A DNA stretch of 34,069 nucleotides, taken from Terriglobia bacterium. Its GTDB lineage: Bacteria > Acidobacteriota > Terriglobia > Acidiferrales > UBA7541. The notes below the pieces were generated by a model. That model was not told the origin of the DNA. It searched no databases and saw only the letters and a program-made list of their open reading frames with translations. The position numbers were made by a program, and so were the translations under genes. This document shows, in pieces, positions 14,893 through 23,007 of the stretch (positions are counted from its first letter, which is position 1; every line of letters starts with the position of its first letter). The stretch is from positions 1 to 34,069 of the forward strand of contig JAIQFG010000055.1 in the NCBI GenBank assembly GCA_020073375.1, written 5' to 3'.

Positions 14893-16311
14893 TTGATCCG
14901 CCTCCTGCATGCCTATTTTCCCACGCGCACGCTGGTGCTCTGGATTTCGGAGGCTTGCCTGATCTCGATGGCCTTCCTGGCGGTGACGGTGGCGCGACTG
15001 GGTGTTGGACCGGCGGCACTCATGCTGAATTATCATCACGGATCCTTGAAGATCCTTGTGGTATCCGCGGCCATCATCATTTGCATGTACTATTTCGATC
15101 TGTACGATTCCGCGATATTGGGAAACCGGCGGAAGGTGCCGATCCGGTTGGCACAGGTGCTGGGAACCGTCTACATTGTCTTGGCCCTCCTCTACTATTT
15201 CTATCCTCCCCTGGACCTGGGCGCGGGAATCTTCGTCGTCGGCCTGGTATTTGTCGCCATGCTGCTGTTTTGCTGGCGGAAGCTCTTCGACATGGTGAAC
15301 AGCGTGACCGATTTCGCCGACCGCGCCGTGATCCTGGGCGACGGCCCGCTGGCGGAACTGCTTCAGCAGGAATGCGAGTCACGCCCGGAATTTGGGCTGC
15401 GCGTTGTGGGGCGTGTCCTCCCATTCGAGATTGGAAATAATCAGTCGGATGGCCGCCGGGGAGAAACTTCCGGGGACCTGTTTGGAATCGAGATGAACGA
15501 GATTCTTCCCCGAGCAATCAAGACGTTTCGCGCGAATCGAATTGTGGTCGCAATGGATGAACGCCGCGGCAAGCTGCCTGTTGAAATGCTGCTCTCCATG
15601 AAGTGCCGCGGGGTGCACGTTCAAGACGGGGTCGAAGTCTATGAAACAATCACGGGCAAAGTTCCCATCGAGTGCACGCGGCTGGCATCGCTGCTTTTCT
15701 CGCCAGGGTTCTATGCTTCGCGATTTCACTTATTCTACAAACGGTTTGCCTCCGTCCTGGTCTCCATACTAGGTTTGCTTGTCGCACTGCCCCTGCTTCC
15801 CTTCGTTGTCTTCGCCATCAAGCTCACGTCGCCTGGCCCGGTCCTGTACCGGCAGAGGCGCGTGGGACGGGACGGCAACGTGTTTCATTGCTATAAATTT
15901 CGCACCATGCGAGCCGACGCCGAGGCGGATACCGGACCGACCTGGGCGATGGATGACGATCCCCGGATCACTCCCGTGGGGCATTTTCTGCGCAAAACGC
16001 GTTTGGACGAAATTCCTCAATTGTGGAATGTCCTGACCGGCGACATGAGCCTGGTTGGCCCACGGCCTGAGCGGCCTGAATTTGTCAGCGGACTCAGCCG
16101 CGAAATTCCTTACTACTTCCTGCGCCACTCCATTCGTCCGGGCATTACGGGCTGGGCGCAGATTCGTTACAGATATGGGAACACGGTGGAGGATGCAAAA
16201 GAAAAACTACGTTACGACCTTTTTTACATCAAGAACATGTCCATGGGTCTCGATCTACTGATTTTTCTTAGCACCATCAAAGTGATTATCCTGGGAACGG
16301 GTGCAAAATGA
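14893..16311 (+). CDS. Polyprenyl-phosphate sugar-1-phosphate transferase (EPS initiating enzyme)
   Basis: Transfers a sugar-1-phosphate from a nucleotide sugar to undecaprenyl phosphate, the first membrane step of EPS repeat-unit assembly. It has 472 residues. Four N-terminal membrane helices lie within about 18-126, with a Rossmann-like middle part (RAVILGDGPLAELL). A further membrane or re-entrant segment (287-309) follows, then the catalytic domain with SPGPVLYRQRRVGRDG, YKFRTMR (334-340), RLDEIPQLWNVLTGDMSLVG (from 370) and GPRPERPEF. The layout and the start MIRLLHAYF match the EpsB/PEP-CTERM-associated sugar transferase subfamily. The start codon is TTG at 14893, with AGAGGG upstream; family alignment supports it. 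Its stop overlaps the next frame by 11 bases if GTG 16301 is used. Confidence 0.95.
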   Translation: MIRLLHAYFPTRTLVLWISEACLISMAFLAVTVARLGVGPAALMLNYHHGSLKILVVSAAIIICMYYFDLYDSAILGNRRKVPIRLAQVLGTVYIVLALLYYFYPPLDLGAGIFVVGLVFVAMLLFCWRKLFDMVNSVTDFADRAVILGDGPLAELLQQECESRPEFGLRVVGRVLPFEIGNNQSDGRRGETSGDLFGIEMNEILPRAIKTFRANRIVVAMDERRGKLPVEMLLSMKCRGVHVQDGVEVYETITGKVPIECTRLASLLFSPGFYASRFHLFYKRFASVLVSILGLLVALPLLPFVVFAIKLTSPGPVLYRQRRVGRDGNVFHCYKFRTMRADAEADTGPTWAMDDDPRITPVGHFLRKTRLDEIPQLWNVLTGDMSLVGPRPERPEFVSGLSREIPYYFLRHSIRPGITGWAQIRYRYGNTVEDAKEKLRYDLFYIKNMSMGLDLLIFLSTIKVIILGTGAK

Positions 16312-18067
16312 TTTTGGCGAATATGCATCATGGTCAAATATGAGACCTGATGAATTCCGTTCCGAACTGAGAGCCCGGTTGCAGTGCCACGCCAGCGACG
16401 TGCTGTTGCGCATCATTGTTTCCGGGGGCGATGCCGTGGCGCTGACGGGGGGAGACATTCTTCGCGAAAGCGAGCGATTGGCCGGGCTTTCGAGCGCGCC
16501 TGCCGGCGGCGTTGTGCTGCTGCTACTTCCCCACTCCGTCGAGCTGTTCCTGATGCACATCGGCTTGGTTTTGACGGGACGCGTTCCGGCGATCCTTGCC
16601 TGGCCCACCAGCCGCGTGGATCCCGAGAAATATCAAAGAAACCTCCTGCATCAGTTCCGGAACCTGCCTGCACAGGAATTGATCACCATTCCCAGGCTCG
16701 CCGAGAATCTTGGTCCGGCGCTCTGCTATCCCGTCGCCGGGTGCCCCATGGAAGGCATCGCGCGCTGGGAAGAATCGTTTTCAGCCGCGCTTCGACATTC
16801 GGCAGAGGAATTTCCCAAACCGGCGTTTGCAGCGTCGCAAAAACCAAGCGAGGCGCTATTCCTGCAGTTCTCGGGCGGCACGACTGGCTCGCAAAAAGCG
16901 GTGGTGATCACGGCGCCGATGCTGACCCGCCAACTGGAAAGCTTGCGTGAAGCGCTGAATTTCTCATCCGAGGACGCCGTCGTCTCCTGGCTGCCGCTTT
17001 ATCACGATATGGGCCTGATCGGATGTTTCTGGCTTCCGCTGTGGCACGCTGCGCCGTCGGTACAGCTCGCGGCAAACGAGTGGCTTCTCAATCCTGGCTT
17101 GGTGTTCGAGCACCTGGAACGCTATAAGGGCACATTTTGCTGGCTTCCGAATTTTGCGTTTTCATACCTGGCAGGCCAGCGAGCACGCATGACGGGGCCG
17201 TATTCGCTGGCCCACGTGCGAGCGTTCATCGATTGCTCGGAACCAGTTCGGTCGAGATCCCTGCAAGGGTTTGCGGAAACATTCGCGGGCTGGGACTTCT
17301 CACTGGATCAAATTCAGGCCTCGTATGCCATGGCGGAAAACGTATTCGCCGTCACTCAGACGAAAATTGGCCAGTCGCCCAGGACGATTGCGCGCACGGC
17401 GGTGAGGAGTGGAAGAAACCGCGCCCCGCTCGCGTTTGATCTGATCGATGACGTGTACGTTTCCAGCGGCGCGCCTGTCTCCGGCGTGCAGATCAGAATT
17501 GTAAATTCACAAGGCGACGATTGCCCGGAACTCGAGCCCGGTGAGATTCAAATATTGACCGAAACGCTTTTTTCCGGCTATTGGGGCTCTCAAGGATTCA
17601 CGACCAGTTCGTTTACCGGGGACGGATGGTACGCCACTGGCGATTACGGCTTCCTGGCGGAAGGGGAGTTGTACGTCATCGGGCGCCTGAAAGACATCGT
17701 GATTGTGGGCGGACAGAATATTTTTCCGGAGGACGTGGAGGCCGTTGTCAACGCTGTTTCTGGAATCTACCCCGGCCGGGTGGTGGCGTTTGGAATCGAG
17801 AACGCTCATGACACGGAAAGCCTGATCGTGGTGGCTGAAATGAAAGGCGCATACGATCGAAACCGCGCCGCCGCGCTGGAAAAAGAAACGGCAAGACTGA
17901 TAGTGACTGCGATTGGCATCGGCCCCGGACGCACTTGCGTGGTTCCAGAACGATGGATCGTGAAGAGCACGGCGGGAAAGATTTCCCGGCGCGAGACCCG
18001 CGAGCGATACTTGCGCGAACTTGCGCGGCCGTTGGAAAGCCGCGTTGCTGTGGCAGGAGCGCAATAA
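16301..18067 (+). CDS. Acyl-AMP ligase (FAAL/DltA-like adenylating enzyme)
   Basis: ANL-superfamily enzyme of 588 residues that activates a carboxylic acid as acyl-AMP. Motifs are LFLQFSGGTTGSQKAVVI (P-loop A3 at 190-198), VVSWLPLYHDMGLIGCFWLP (from 227), SYAMAEN (A5, 341-347), GWYATGDYGFL (A7), GRLKDIVIVGGQNIFPEDVE (A8, 461-480) and the C-terminal catalytic Lys in STAGKISRRE (K560). The SWLPLYHDMGLIG segment is characteristic of fatty-acyl-AMP ligases that load carriers rather than CoA (family knowledge). The ACP gene follows 3 bases after its stop, so that ACP is the likely acceptor. The start may be GTG 16301 or ATG 16340; neither has a strong ribosome site. It is the first gene of a Dlt-like group. 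Confidence 0.9.
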   Translation: MQNDFGEYASWSNMRPDEFRSELRARLQCHASDVLLRIIVSGGDAVALTGGDILRESERLAGLSSAPAGGVVLLLLPHSVELFLMHIGLVLTGRVPAILAWPTSRVDPEKYQRNLLHQFRNLPAQELITIPRLAENLGPALCYPVAGCPMEGIARWEESFSAALRHSAEEFPKPAFAASQKPSEALFLQFSGGTTGSQKAVVITAPMLTRQLESLREALNFSSEDAVVSWLPLYHDMGLIGCFWLPLWHAAPSVQLAANEWLLNPGLVFEHLERYKGTFCWLPNFAFSYLAGQRARMTGPYSLAHVRAFIDCSEPVRSRSLQGFAETFAGWDFSLDQIQASYAMAENVFAVTQTKIGQSPRTIARTAVRSGRNRAPLAFDLIDDVYVSSGAPVSGVQIRIVNSQGDDCPELEPGEIQILTETLFSGYWGSQGFTTSSFTGDGWYATGDYGFLAEGELYVIGRLKDIVIVGGQNIFPEDVEAVVNAVSGIYPGRVVAFGIENAHDTESLIVVAEMKGAYDRNRAAALEKETARLIVTAIGIGPGRTCVVPERWIVKSTAGKISRRETRERYLRELARPLESRVAVAGAQ

Positions 18068-18070
18068 AAA

Positions 18071-18310
18071 ATGGGCACGAATGCCACGCGATGCCTGGTC
18101 CGCGACGTGGTCACGGAAATGGTCGGTCACTGCGTGCGAGATTCCGAGCCGATCGTATCGTCCGGCCTGATTGACTCTCTCACGGTTGTGAAATTGATTG
18201 CTCGCCTGGAGCAAACACTGCATGTGGCGATTCCTCCGGCAAACCTTCAGCCGGACGACTTCGACAACGTGGATTTGATCCTCGAGACTTTGGAGAGAGT
18301 GGCGCGGTAA
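18071..18310 (+). CDS. Acyl carrier protein 1
   Basis: A 79-residue acidic carrier. The phosphopantetheine attachment motif is SSGLIDSLTVVKLI with Ser36, followed by the usual helix 3 (LEQTLHVAIPPANLQPDDFD) and helix 4 (NVDLILETLERV). It lies 3 bases after the acyl-AMP ligase and 3 bases before the SGNH gene, and so is the likely carrier between the ligase and the MBOAT transferase, as DltC is between DltA and DltB. A second, clearly different ACP follows at 21003, and neither looks like housekeeping AcpP (motif usually LGADSLD). No phosphopantetheinyl transferase gene is in the window, so a cellular enzyme must activate it. Confidence 0.9.
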   Translation: MGTNATRCLVRDVVTEMVGHCVRDSEPIVSSGLIDSLTVVKLIARLEQTLHVAIPPANLQPDDFDNVDLILETLERVAR

Positions 18311-18313
18311 CCA

Positions 18314-19522
18314 GTGCGGCGGCTCATTTCAGCAATCGGCGTGCTGGCCTGCACCCTGGCGCTGTTGGCGGCGCTCCTGCGCTTCGACCCATTCGGGGTC
18401 ATTTGCGATGCAATGGATAAATTGTTCGGCGCTCCGCCGAAATGGACACAAGTGACAAATGTCTACGTCGACCCGAGAACGCAGGAAATTACGCATGGCG
18501 ACGACCCGATTACCAGCTTGAAATCGCTGAAGCGGTATTGGCACGAATGTTCGGGGTCCAGCAGGGTTGTGTTTGCGGGCAATTCGCAGATGCATAGCAT
18601 CAGCCTTGCGCCGGGCGAACCCCCCAGCACCAGCCCTGAAAAAACGTATGTCGACCTGGCCATGGACGAGGTGCGGCGCACCGAACCAAATGAACTCCTG
18701 TACAGGCTCTCTTCCAGTGGAATGAGTTACCCGGAAGTCTTGTGGGAACTGGATTACATGCTCGACGATCCGGACTTGCGTCCAGAGATGGTTGTTCTTC
18801 AACTGAATTACCAGGCCTTTTGGACCGGCGGCATCCGCGAGAGCATGCTTCCGATGCTGCGGCGTCCCTCATTCCGGGCGCGTGTGGAAGCGCTGGCGGC
18901 TTCCGGTCACGCGGATGCCGCCGCCTACGAGGACGCGCTGCAGCAGTTCGACCAGTTGGAAGCCAAGGACATGGCGAAATCCGCCGCCCCGTCGAACTCC
19001 GGGTTGACCGCAGTATTCAGCACACAGCTCACACCGGGCTATACGATGGAGACGCGCTACCGGAAATGGCTCAATGACGTGTCGCCGCAGCAACACCGGG
19101 CCGATCTTAGGGAGTCATTTGAAAACGTGTTGTATCGCGGCCGGCTATATTTGTTGCGGCTGAAGCCGAGCACGGCCCGATCCATAAGCGGATCGCGGCT
19201 ATTGGCCGCGCAGTCCGCCGTTGACTCGATTGCAGCGCTCTGCGCGTCCAATCATGTCCGGCTAGTGCTCTTTCACGCGCCGGTAAATCCCAGCGTGGAC
19301 CTTTACCGCACACCGCAAGACCGCGAGACGTATCGCCGGTTTGTCGCAAGCGTTGCAGCCCAATACGGAATCCCGCTGTTTGATTTTGAAAATAGTATCA
19401 GCGCCGAACATTGGGGCCGCCTGTTGAACGGTCCTGACCCCCTGCACATGGGCCGCGCGGCACAACAAGAAATGGCCAAATTAGTGGTTGGAGCGTTGAA
19501 TTCCGTCGAACTGAAAAACTAA
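18314..19522 (+). CDS. SGNH-fold, DltD/AlgX-like extracytoplasmic acyl-transfer partner
   Basis: Protein of 402 residues with one N-terminal membrane anchor (LISAIGVLACTLALLAALLR) and a large presumably periplasmic domain. Block I reads VVFAGNSQMHSI (G89-N-S-Q, a GDSx-type nucleophile Ser91). A late block, NGPDPLHMGRAAQQEMAKLV, carries D375 and H378 in the D-x-x-H arrangement, so a Ser-His-Asp triad is complete. SGNH proteins of this layout partner MBOAT transferases in D-alanylation (DltD) and alginate acetylation (AlgJ/AlgX). It lies between the carrier gene and the MBOAT gene, with 3- and 4-base gaps. Expected role: completes acyl transfer to the polysaccharide, or edits it, on the outer face (inference). 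Start GTG 18314. Confidence 0.82.
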   Translation: MRRLISAIGVLACTLALLAALLRFDPFGVICDAMDKLFGAPPKWTQVTNVYVDPRTQEITHGDDPITSLKSLKRYWHECSGSSRVVFAGNSQMHSISLAPGEPPSTSPEKTYVDLAMDEVRRTEPNELLYRLSSSGMSYPEVLWELDYMLDDPDLRPEMVVLQLNYQAFWTGGIRESMLPMLRRPSFRARVEALAASGHADAAAYEDALQQFDQLEAKDMAKSAAPSNSGLTAVFSTQLTPGYTMETRYRKWLNDVSPQQHRADLRESFENVLYRGRLYLLRLKPSTARSISGSRLLAAQSAVDSIAALCASNHVRLVLFHAPVNPSVDLYRTPQDRETYRRFVASVAAQYGIPLFDFENSISAEHWGRLLNGPDPLHMGRAAQQEMAKLVVGALNSVELKN

Positions 19523-19526
19523 AGCA

Positions 19527-20966
19527 ATGCAGTTCAACTCCTACTCGTATCTGGTACTGCTGTTCTGCGCTGTCGCTTTGTTCTGGGCAATGCCAGTTCC
19601 CACACGCCGCTGGTATGTGCTGGCACTGAGCGTTGGTTTCTATGCGACGTGGAGCCCGATCTTTGTGCTCGTGCCGGTTGCGCTCTGCACCGGCGTGTTC
19701 CTGATCGCGCAAAAATGCACATTGGAATCCCGGGCACGGCCGTGGTTCTGGGGAGGGATTACTTACGCGACGGTGTTTCTGGTTGCATTTCGCTACCACG
19801 AAGCGATTGGAACCGCCGTGGTCGCACTGGAGCGCACCTTCCGGTTGTCCCCTGCCAGAACGGCGATTCAGGTCGCCGTACCGCTGGGGATTTCGTTTTA
19901 CACCTTTGAGGCAATCAGTTACCTGATCGACGTGAAGCAGAGACGGATGAATCCCAAACGTTTCAGCGACCTGCTTCTATTCATCATGTTCTGGCCCCAT
20001 GTGATCGCCGGTCCTATCGTCCGATTCCGCGAACTGGCTCCGCAACTCAAATTTGACCAAGAATTCGAGCTCTCCATGCTGATCTCGGGCTTGGATCGTC
20101 TCGTCTGGGGCCTGGTACAAAAAAACCTTTTGGCCGACCCGCTGAGCCGTTTTGTGGACGAAGGATTTTTTGCGCAGACCAGCGGAGCGAACACCTGGCT
20201 GGATAATTGGTTCCTGGCGATTGCCTTCGGCTTGCAAATTTATTTCGATTTCGCGGCCTACTCCAATATGGCCATCGGCGCGGCGAAATTGATTGGCATC
20301 ACACTGCCTGAGAATTTCCGGTTTCCATATCATGCCAAGAATCCTTCGGATTTTTGGCAGCGCTGGCATATGACGCTTTCCCGCTGGATCCGTGATTACC
20401 TTTTCTTTCCCGTGAACGCGCGCTTTCAGGGAGCTCCTCTGCCGCTCTACTTCAGCCTGCTGGGGATCATGGCCGTTGTGGGGTTGTGGCATGGAGTTGG
20501 TTGGGGGTTCGTGATCTGGGGAGTGCTTCATGGCTCGTACCTGGTGGCTTACCGGATCTGGGAGGGTGCGCGGCAGAAACGGGCGCCTGGAGCGAAGCCT
20601 TCTCAGTTCGCACGACTGTTGTGGCAGGCCGGGACGTTGATCGCGGTGATCAGCGCCTGGGTGCCGTTCCGCGCCACAAGCGTGGGACAGGCAAGCGAAA
20701 TGATGCGGTCGATGTTCTTCACGTTTAATCCGCGCATCAGTTTTTCTCTCAACTTTTATCTGGTGACGATTCTGGTATGCGGCATTTGCTTCTTGGAGCC
20801 CTACCTGCGCGATGAGATATGCAAATTGGATGCCATTGCCGGGCGTCACGTGCGGCTGGCCGCGGCCAACCTGTACCTGGTTCGACCGGCATTGTACGCG
20901 CTGGGATTGATGCTTTTCGTGATTTTCGACGGGCGCGACGTGCAGTTCATCTATTTCCAGTTTTAG
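19527..20966 (+). CDS. MBOAT-family O-acyltransferase (DltB/AlgI-like)
   Basis: Polytopic membrane enzyme of 479 residues that passes an acyl group from a cytoplasmic donor to an extracytoplasmic acceptor. Hallmarks are VPLGISFYTFEAISYLIDV (118-136), FWPHVIAGPIVRFRELAPQL, the core SDFWQRWHMTLSRWIRDYLF with His281, and VGLWHGVGWGFVIWG with the catalytic His322. It has 10 or more hydrophobic segments. DltB uses acyl-DltC as donor, while AlgI-type enzymes usually use acetyl donors. A dedicated ligase and carrier just upstream favour an ACP-bound donor here (inference). The stop TAG is followed directly by an ATG at 20967. Confidence 0.95.
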   Translation: MQFNSYSYLVLLFCAVALFWAMPVPTRRWYVLALSVGFYATWSPIFVLVPVALCTGVFLIAQKCTLESRARPWFWGGITYATVFLVAFRYHEAIGTAVVALERTFRLSPARTAIQVAVPLGISFYTFEAISYLIDVKQRRMNPKRFSDLLLFIMFWPHVIAGPIVRFRELAPQLKFDQEFELSMLISGLDRLVWGLVQKNLLADPLSRFVDEGFFAQTSGANTWLDNWFLAIAFGLQIYFDFAAYSNMAIGAAKLIGITLPENFRFPYHAKNPSDFWQRWHMTLSRWIRDYLFFPVNARFQGAPLPLYFSLLGIMAVVGLWHGVGWGFVIWGVLHGSYLVAYRIWEGARQKRAPGAKPSQFARLLWQAGTLIAVISAWVPFRATSVGQASEMMRSMFFTFNPRISFSLNFYLVTILVCGICFLEPYLRDEICKLDAIAGRHVRLAAANLYLVRPALYALGLMLFVIFDGRDVQFIYFQF

Positions 20967-21002
20967 ATGTCAGGTGTAAATACAACAAGAGAGGGCCCGA
21001 AC

Positions 21003-21275
21003 ATGAGAGACGATGTAATTGCGGCACTGCGAAGAATGATCGTGAACGATTTGTTCGTCGAAATCGCCGAGGAACAGATCGGCCTGGACGATGGATTGAG
21101 AACGGTGATTGGACTGGATTCAGTGGGTTTCGTCGAGCTGCGCGTGCTCTGCGAGCAAAAGTTCAATGTTGAAATCAACGACGACGACTACACTCCCGAA
21201 AACTTCACCTCCATCCGCCTGCTGGCCAACTTGATCGACCGCCTGCAGACCCAGCGAAAAGCAGCCGTTGCCTGA
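21003..21275 (+). CDS. Acyl carrier protein 2
   Basis: A 91-residue carrier with phosphopantetheine site RTVIGLDSVGFVELRVLC (Ser40) and the acidic helix 2 to 3 region FNVEINDDDYTPENFTSI. ATG 21003 is preferred, because AGAGGG lies upstream and it opens helix 1 (MRDDVIAALRRMIV). A longer frame from ATG 20967 directly after the MBOAT stop would add 12 residues. It immediately precedes the ketosynthase, so it probably carries the chain that is extended or tailored by the second half of the cluster. Sequence around the Ser differs from ACP1 (GLDSVGF against LIDSLTV), suggesting different partners. Confidence 0.9.
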   Translation: MRDDVIAALRRMIVNDLFVEIAEEQIGLDDGLRTVIGLDSVGFVELRVLCEQKFNVEINDDDYTPENFTSIRLLANLIDRLQTQRKAAVA

Positions 21276-21288
21276 GAAAAGTGAACAG

Positions 21289-22389
21289 ATGAGAGTCGCA
21301 GTCACGGGAATGGCGTGGCTCACCGCGCTCGGCGGCGATTTGGACGTGGTGTGGCAGGCGTTGCTGGACGGGAAGTCGGGATTACGGCCTGTGCCGTTTG
21401 CCGGCCGGCTTCGCAACGACTTGGTTGCCGAGGCCATGGATGGCCAGGTGCCTCCACCGGAGCGGCTGGTGAAAATGGCCTGCCAAACGATCCGGCGAGC
21501 GCTCTCGTATGCAGGGCGCGAGGCGGACGATCCGGATGTGCAGCTGGTTCTCAGCACTAGCCTCGGGGCGATGCTCGATGACGCGGCATCGCGCACGTCC
21601 TTGTCCGGTTGGGCCGTCTCGGTAGCCCGAGAACTCGGCAGCATCGCGCCGCCGATCGTGGTGTCGACTGCATGCTCCTCGAGTTCCGACGCGATCCTGA
21701 TCGGAGCGGAACTCATTCGCGCCGGCGCGGCGAAATGCTGCGTTTGCGGCGGGGCGGACGTGGTGACGCCCAGTAAGCGGCTCGGTCATTCCGCCCTGGG
21801 CACTATGTCAACAACGCAATTGCGCGCATTCGATGTGCGGCATGACGGAACGCTGCTTGGCGAAGGCGCCGGCTTCCTGGTGCTCGAACCCGAATCGCCT
21901 CAGCGGAAATCCTTTGCCATTCTTAGAGGCACTGGCTCCGCAAACGATGCCACTGGCATGACCGTGGCCGACATGACCGGGCTATCGGCAGAGTACGCGA
22001 TGAAACGGTCCCTGGCGGATGCGGACCTGCCGGTGTCGGCGATTGAATTGATTAACGCTCATGGCTCAGGAACGACCATGAATGACACCACGGAGTGCAA
22101 TGCGTTCAAGACGCTTTTTGGCGGATCCGACCGGCCACTGGTGTTTGCGACCAAGGGTAATTTCGGACATACGCTGGGTGCGACAGGAGCAATTGAAGCG
22201 ATCGCGCTCGTGCTTGCATTGCGCGCGGGCCGAGTTCCGCCAATACATGGTCTGGGGCAGCCGCTTCCGGAATTTTCACTTCCCTTGCCTGTATCCGATC
22301 CTGTTTCTTGCGATGCCCGGATTGGCCTGAGCCTCACGCTCGGTTTCGGCGGCTTTGACACCAGCCTGATCTTCGAGGTGGCCCGGTGA
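21289..22389 (+). CDS. Beta-ketoacyl-ACP synthase (FabF-like, complete active site)
   Basis: Decarboxylative Claisen condensing enzyme of 366 residues. The thiolase-fold motifs are all present: VVSTACSSSSDAILIGAELI with Cys129, INAHGSGTTMNDTTE with His258, and ATKGNFGHTLGATGAIEA with Lys289 and His294. It is shorter than housekeeping FabF (about 410), mostly in the N-terminal half. The frame opens at TTG 21268, overlapping the ACP gene; ATG 21289 gives the family start (MRVAVTGMAWLTALGGDLD). With ACP2 in front and a Cys-less ketosynthase-like protein behind, it resembles the condensing core of a small type II fatty acid/polyketide or aryl-polyene-like pathway. Its extender and starter units are not known. 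Confidence 0.93.
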   Translation: MRVAVTGMAWLTALGGDLDVVWQALLDGKSGLRPVPFAGRLRNDLVAEAMDGQVPPPERLVKMACQTIRRALSYAGREADDPDVQLVLSTSLGAMLDDAASRTSLSGWAVSVARELGSIAPPIVVSTACSSSSDAILIGAELIRAGAAKCCVCGGADVVTPSKRLGHSALGTMSTTQLRAFDVRHDGTLLGEGAGFLVLEPESPQRKSFAILRGTGSANDATGMTVADMTGLSAEYAMKRSLADADLPVSAIELINAHGSGTTMNDTTECNAFKTLFGGSDRPLVFATKGNFGHTLGATGAIEAIALVLALRAGRVPPIHGLGQPLPEFSLPLPVSDPVSCDARIGLSLTLGFGGFDTSLIFEVAR

Positions 22390-22994
22390 AGGGAGCCCTG
22401 CTGAACGGACCTGCGAATGGATTGTGCAACGCGGTCGTGATCGGATCGGGTGAAGCCACTGCGGTCCAGCCTGAATTGTTCGAGGCGCGAACTCGATCGA
22501 CGGTGAGATACGCCGACCCGGCCGCTTGGATTACGGCCGCGGCAGTGGCCCGGGCAATTGCGGAGGTCCGGGATCTCTTAGCTGTGTCACAGCATGAGGT
22601 GGGAGTGATCGCGGTCAGCGATCAGGGACCGGCCCATACCATGGCGGAAGTGAATGCAGCCACGGCAACCGGCTTCTCTTCGCCTTTGCGGTACGCTGCC
22701 GCAAGTCCCGGATCGCTCGTGGGCGTGACATGCATTGCATTCGGATTCCGAGGGCCGACGCTGAATCTCACGATGAACCCGGACAATGGCGTTCCAGTGG
22801 CCCTTACATTGTGCTCAGCCTGGCTGACTCGACGCGTGGCCGGGTACATGGTGCTGGCAACATTCAGAGCCACCGATTCCGCAGCAGGATTTAGTCGCGC
22901 AGTACTTTTGGCGCACCCGGAGCAGTCAACGAGGCCAGCCAATCTGCGGACCCAATCTTCGGTGCCTGACTGGCTCACAAATATTGGCAATTGA
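22386..22994 (+). CDS. Ketosynthase-like protein without active-site Cys, half length
   Basis: Protein of 202 residues, about half a ketosynthase. The part SPLRYAAASPGSLVGVTCIA, FGFRGPTLNLTM aligns with the N-terminal ketosynthase core, but where the active Cys belongs (TACSS in the neighbour) it reads TMNPDNG. The region that would carry the two His and Lys is absent. The helix after the nucleophile elbow (VALTLCSAWLTRRVAGYMVL) is kept. It resembles the PF13723-type ketosynthase-like proteins found next to true ketosynthases, as in aryl-polyene clusters. Its likely job is as a non-catalytic partner that sets chain length or docks the ACP (inference). GTG 22386 overlaps the previous stop by 4 bases, indicating coupled translation. 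Confidence 0.72.
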   Translation: MKGALLNGPANGLCNAVVIGSGEATAVQPELFEARTRSTVRYADPAAWITAAAVARAIAEVRDLLAVSQHEVGVIAVSDQGPAHTMAEVNAATATGFSSPLRYAAASPGSLVGVTCIAFGFRGPTLNLTMNPDNGVPVALTLCSAWLTRRVAGYMVLATFRATDSAAGFSRAVLLAHPEQSTRPANLRTQSSVPDWLTNIGN

Positions 22995-23007
22995 GCCGGT
23001 GCAACTC

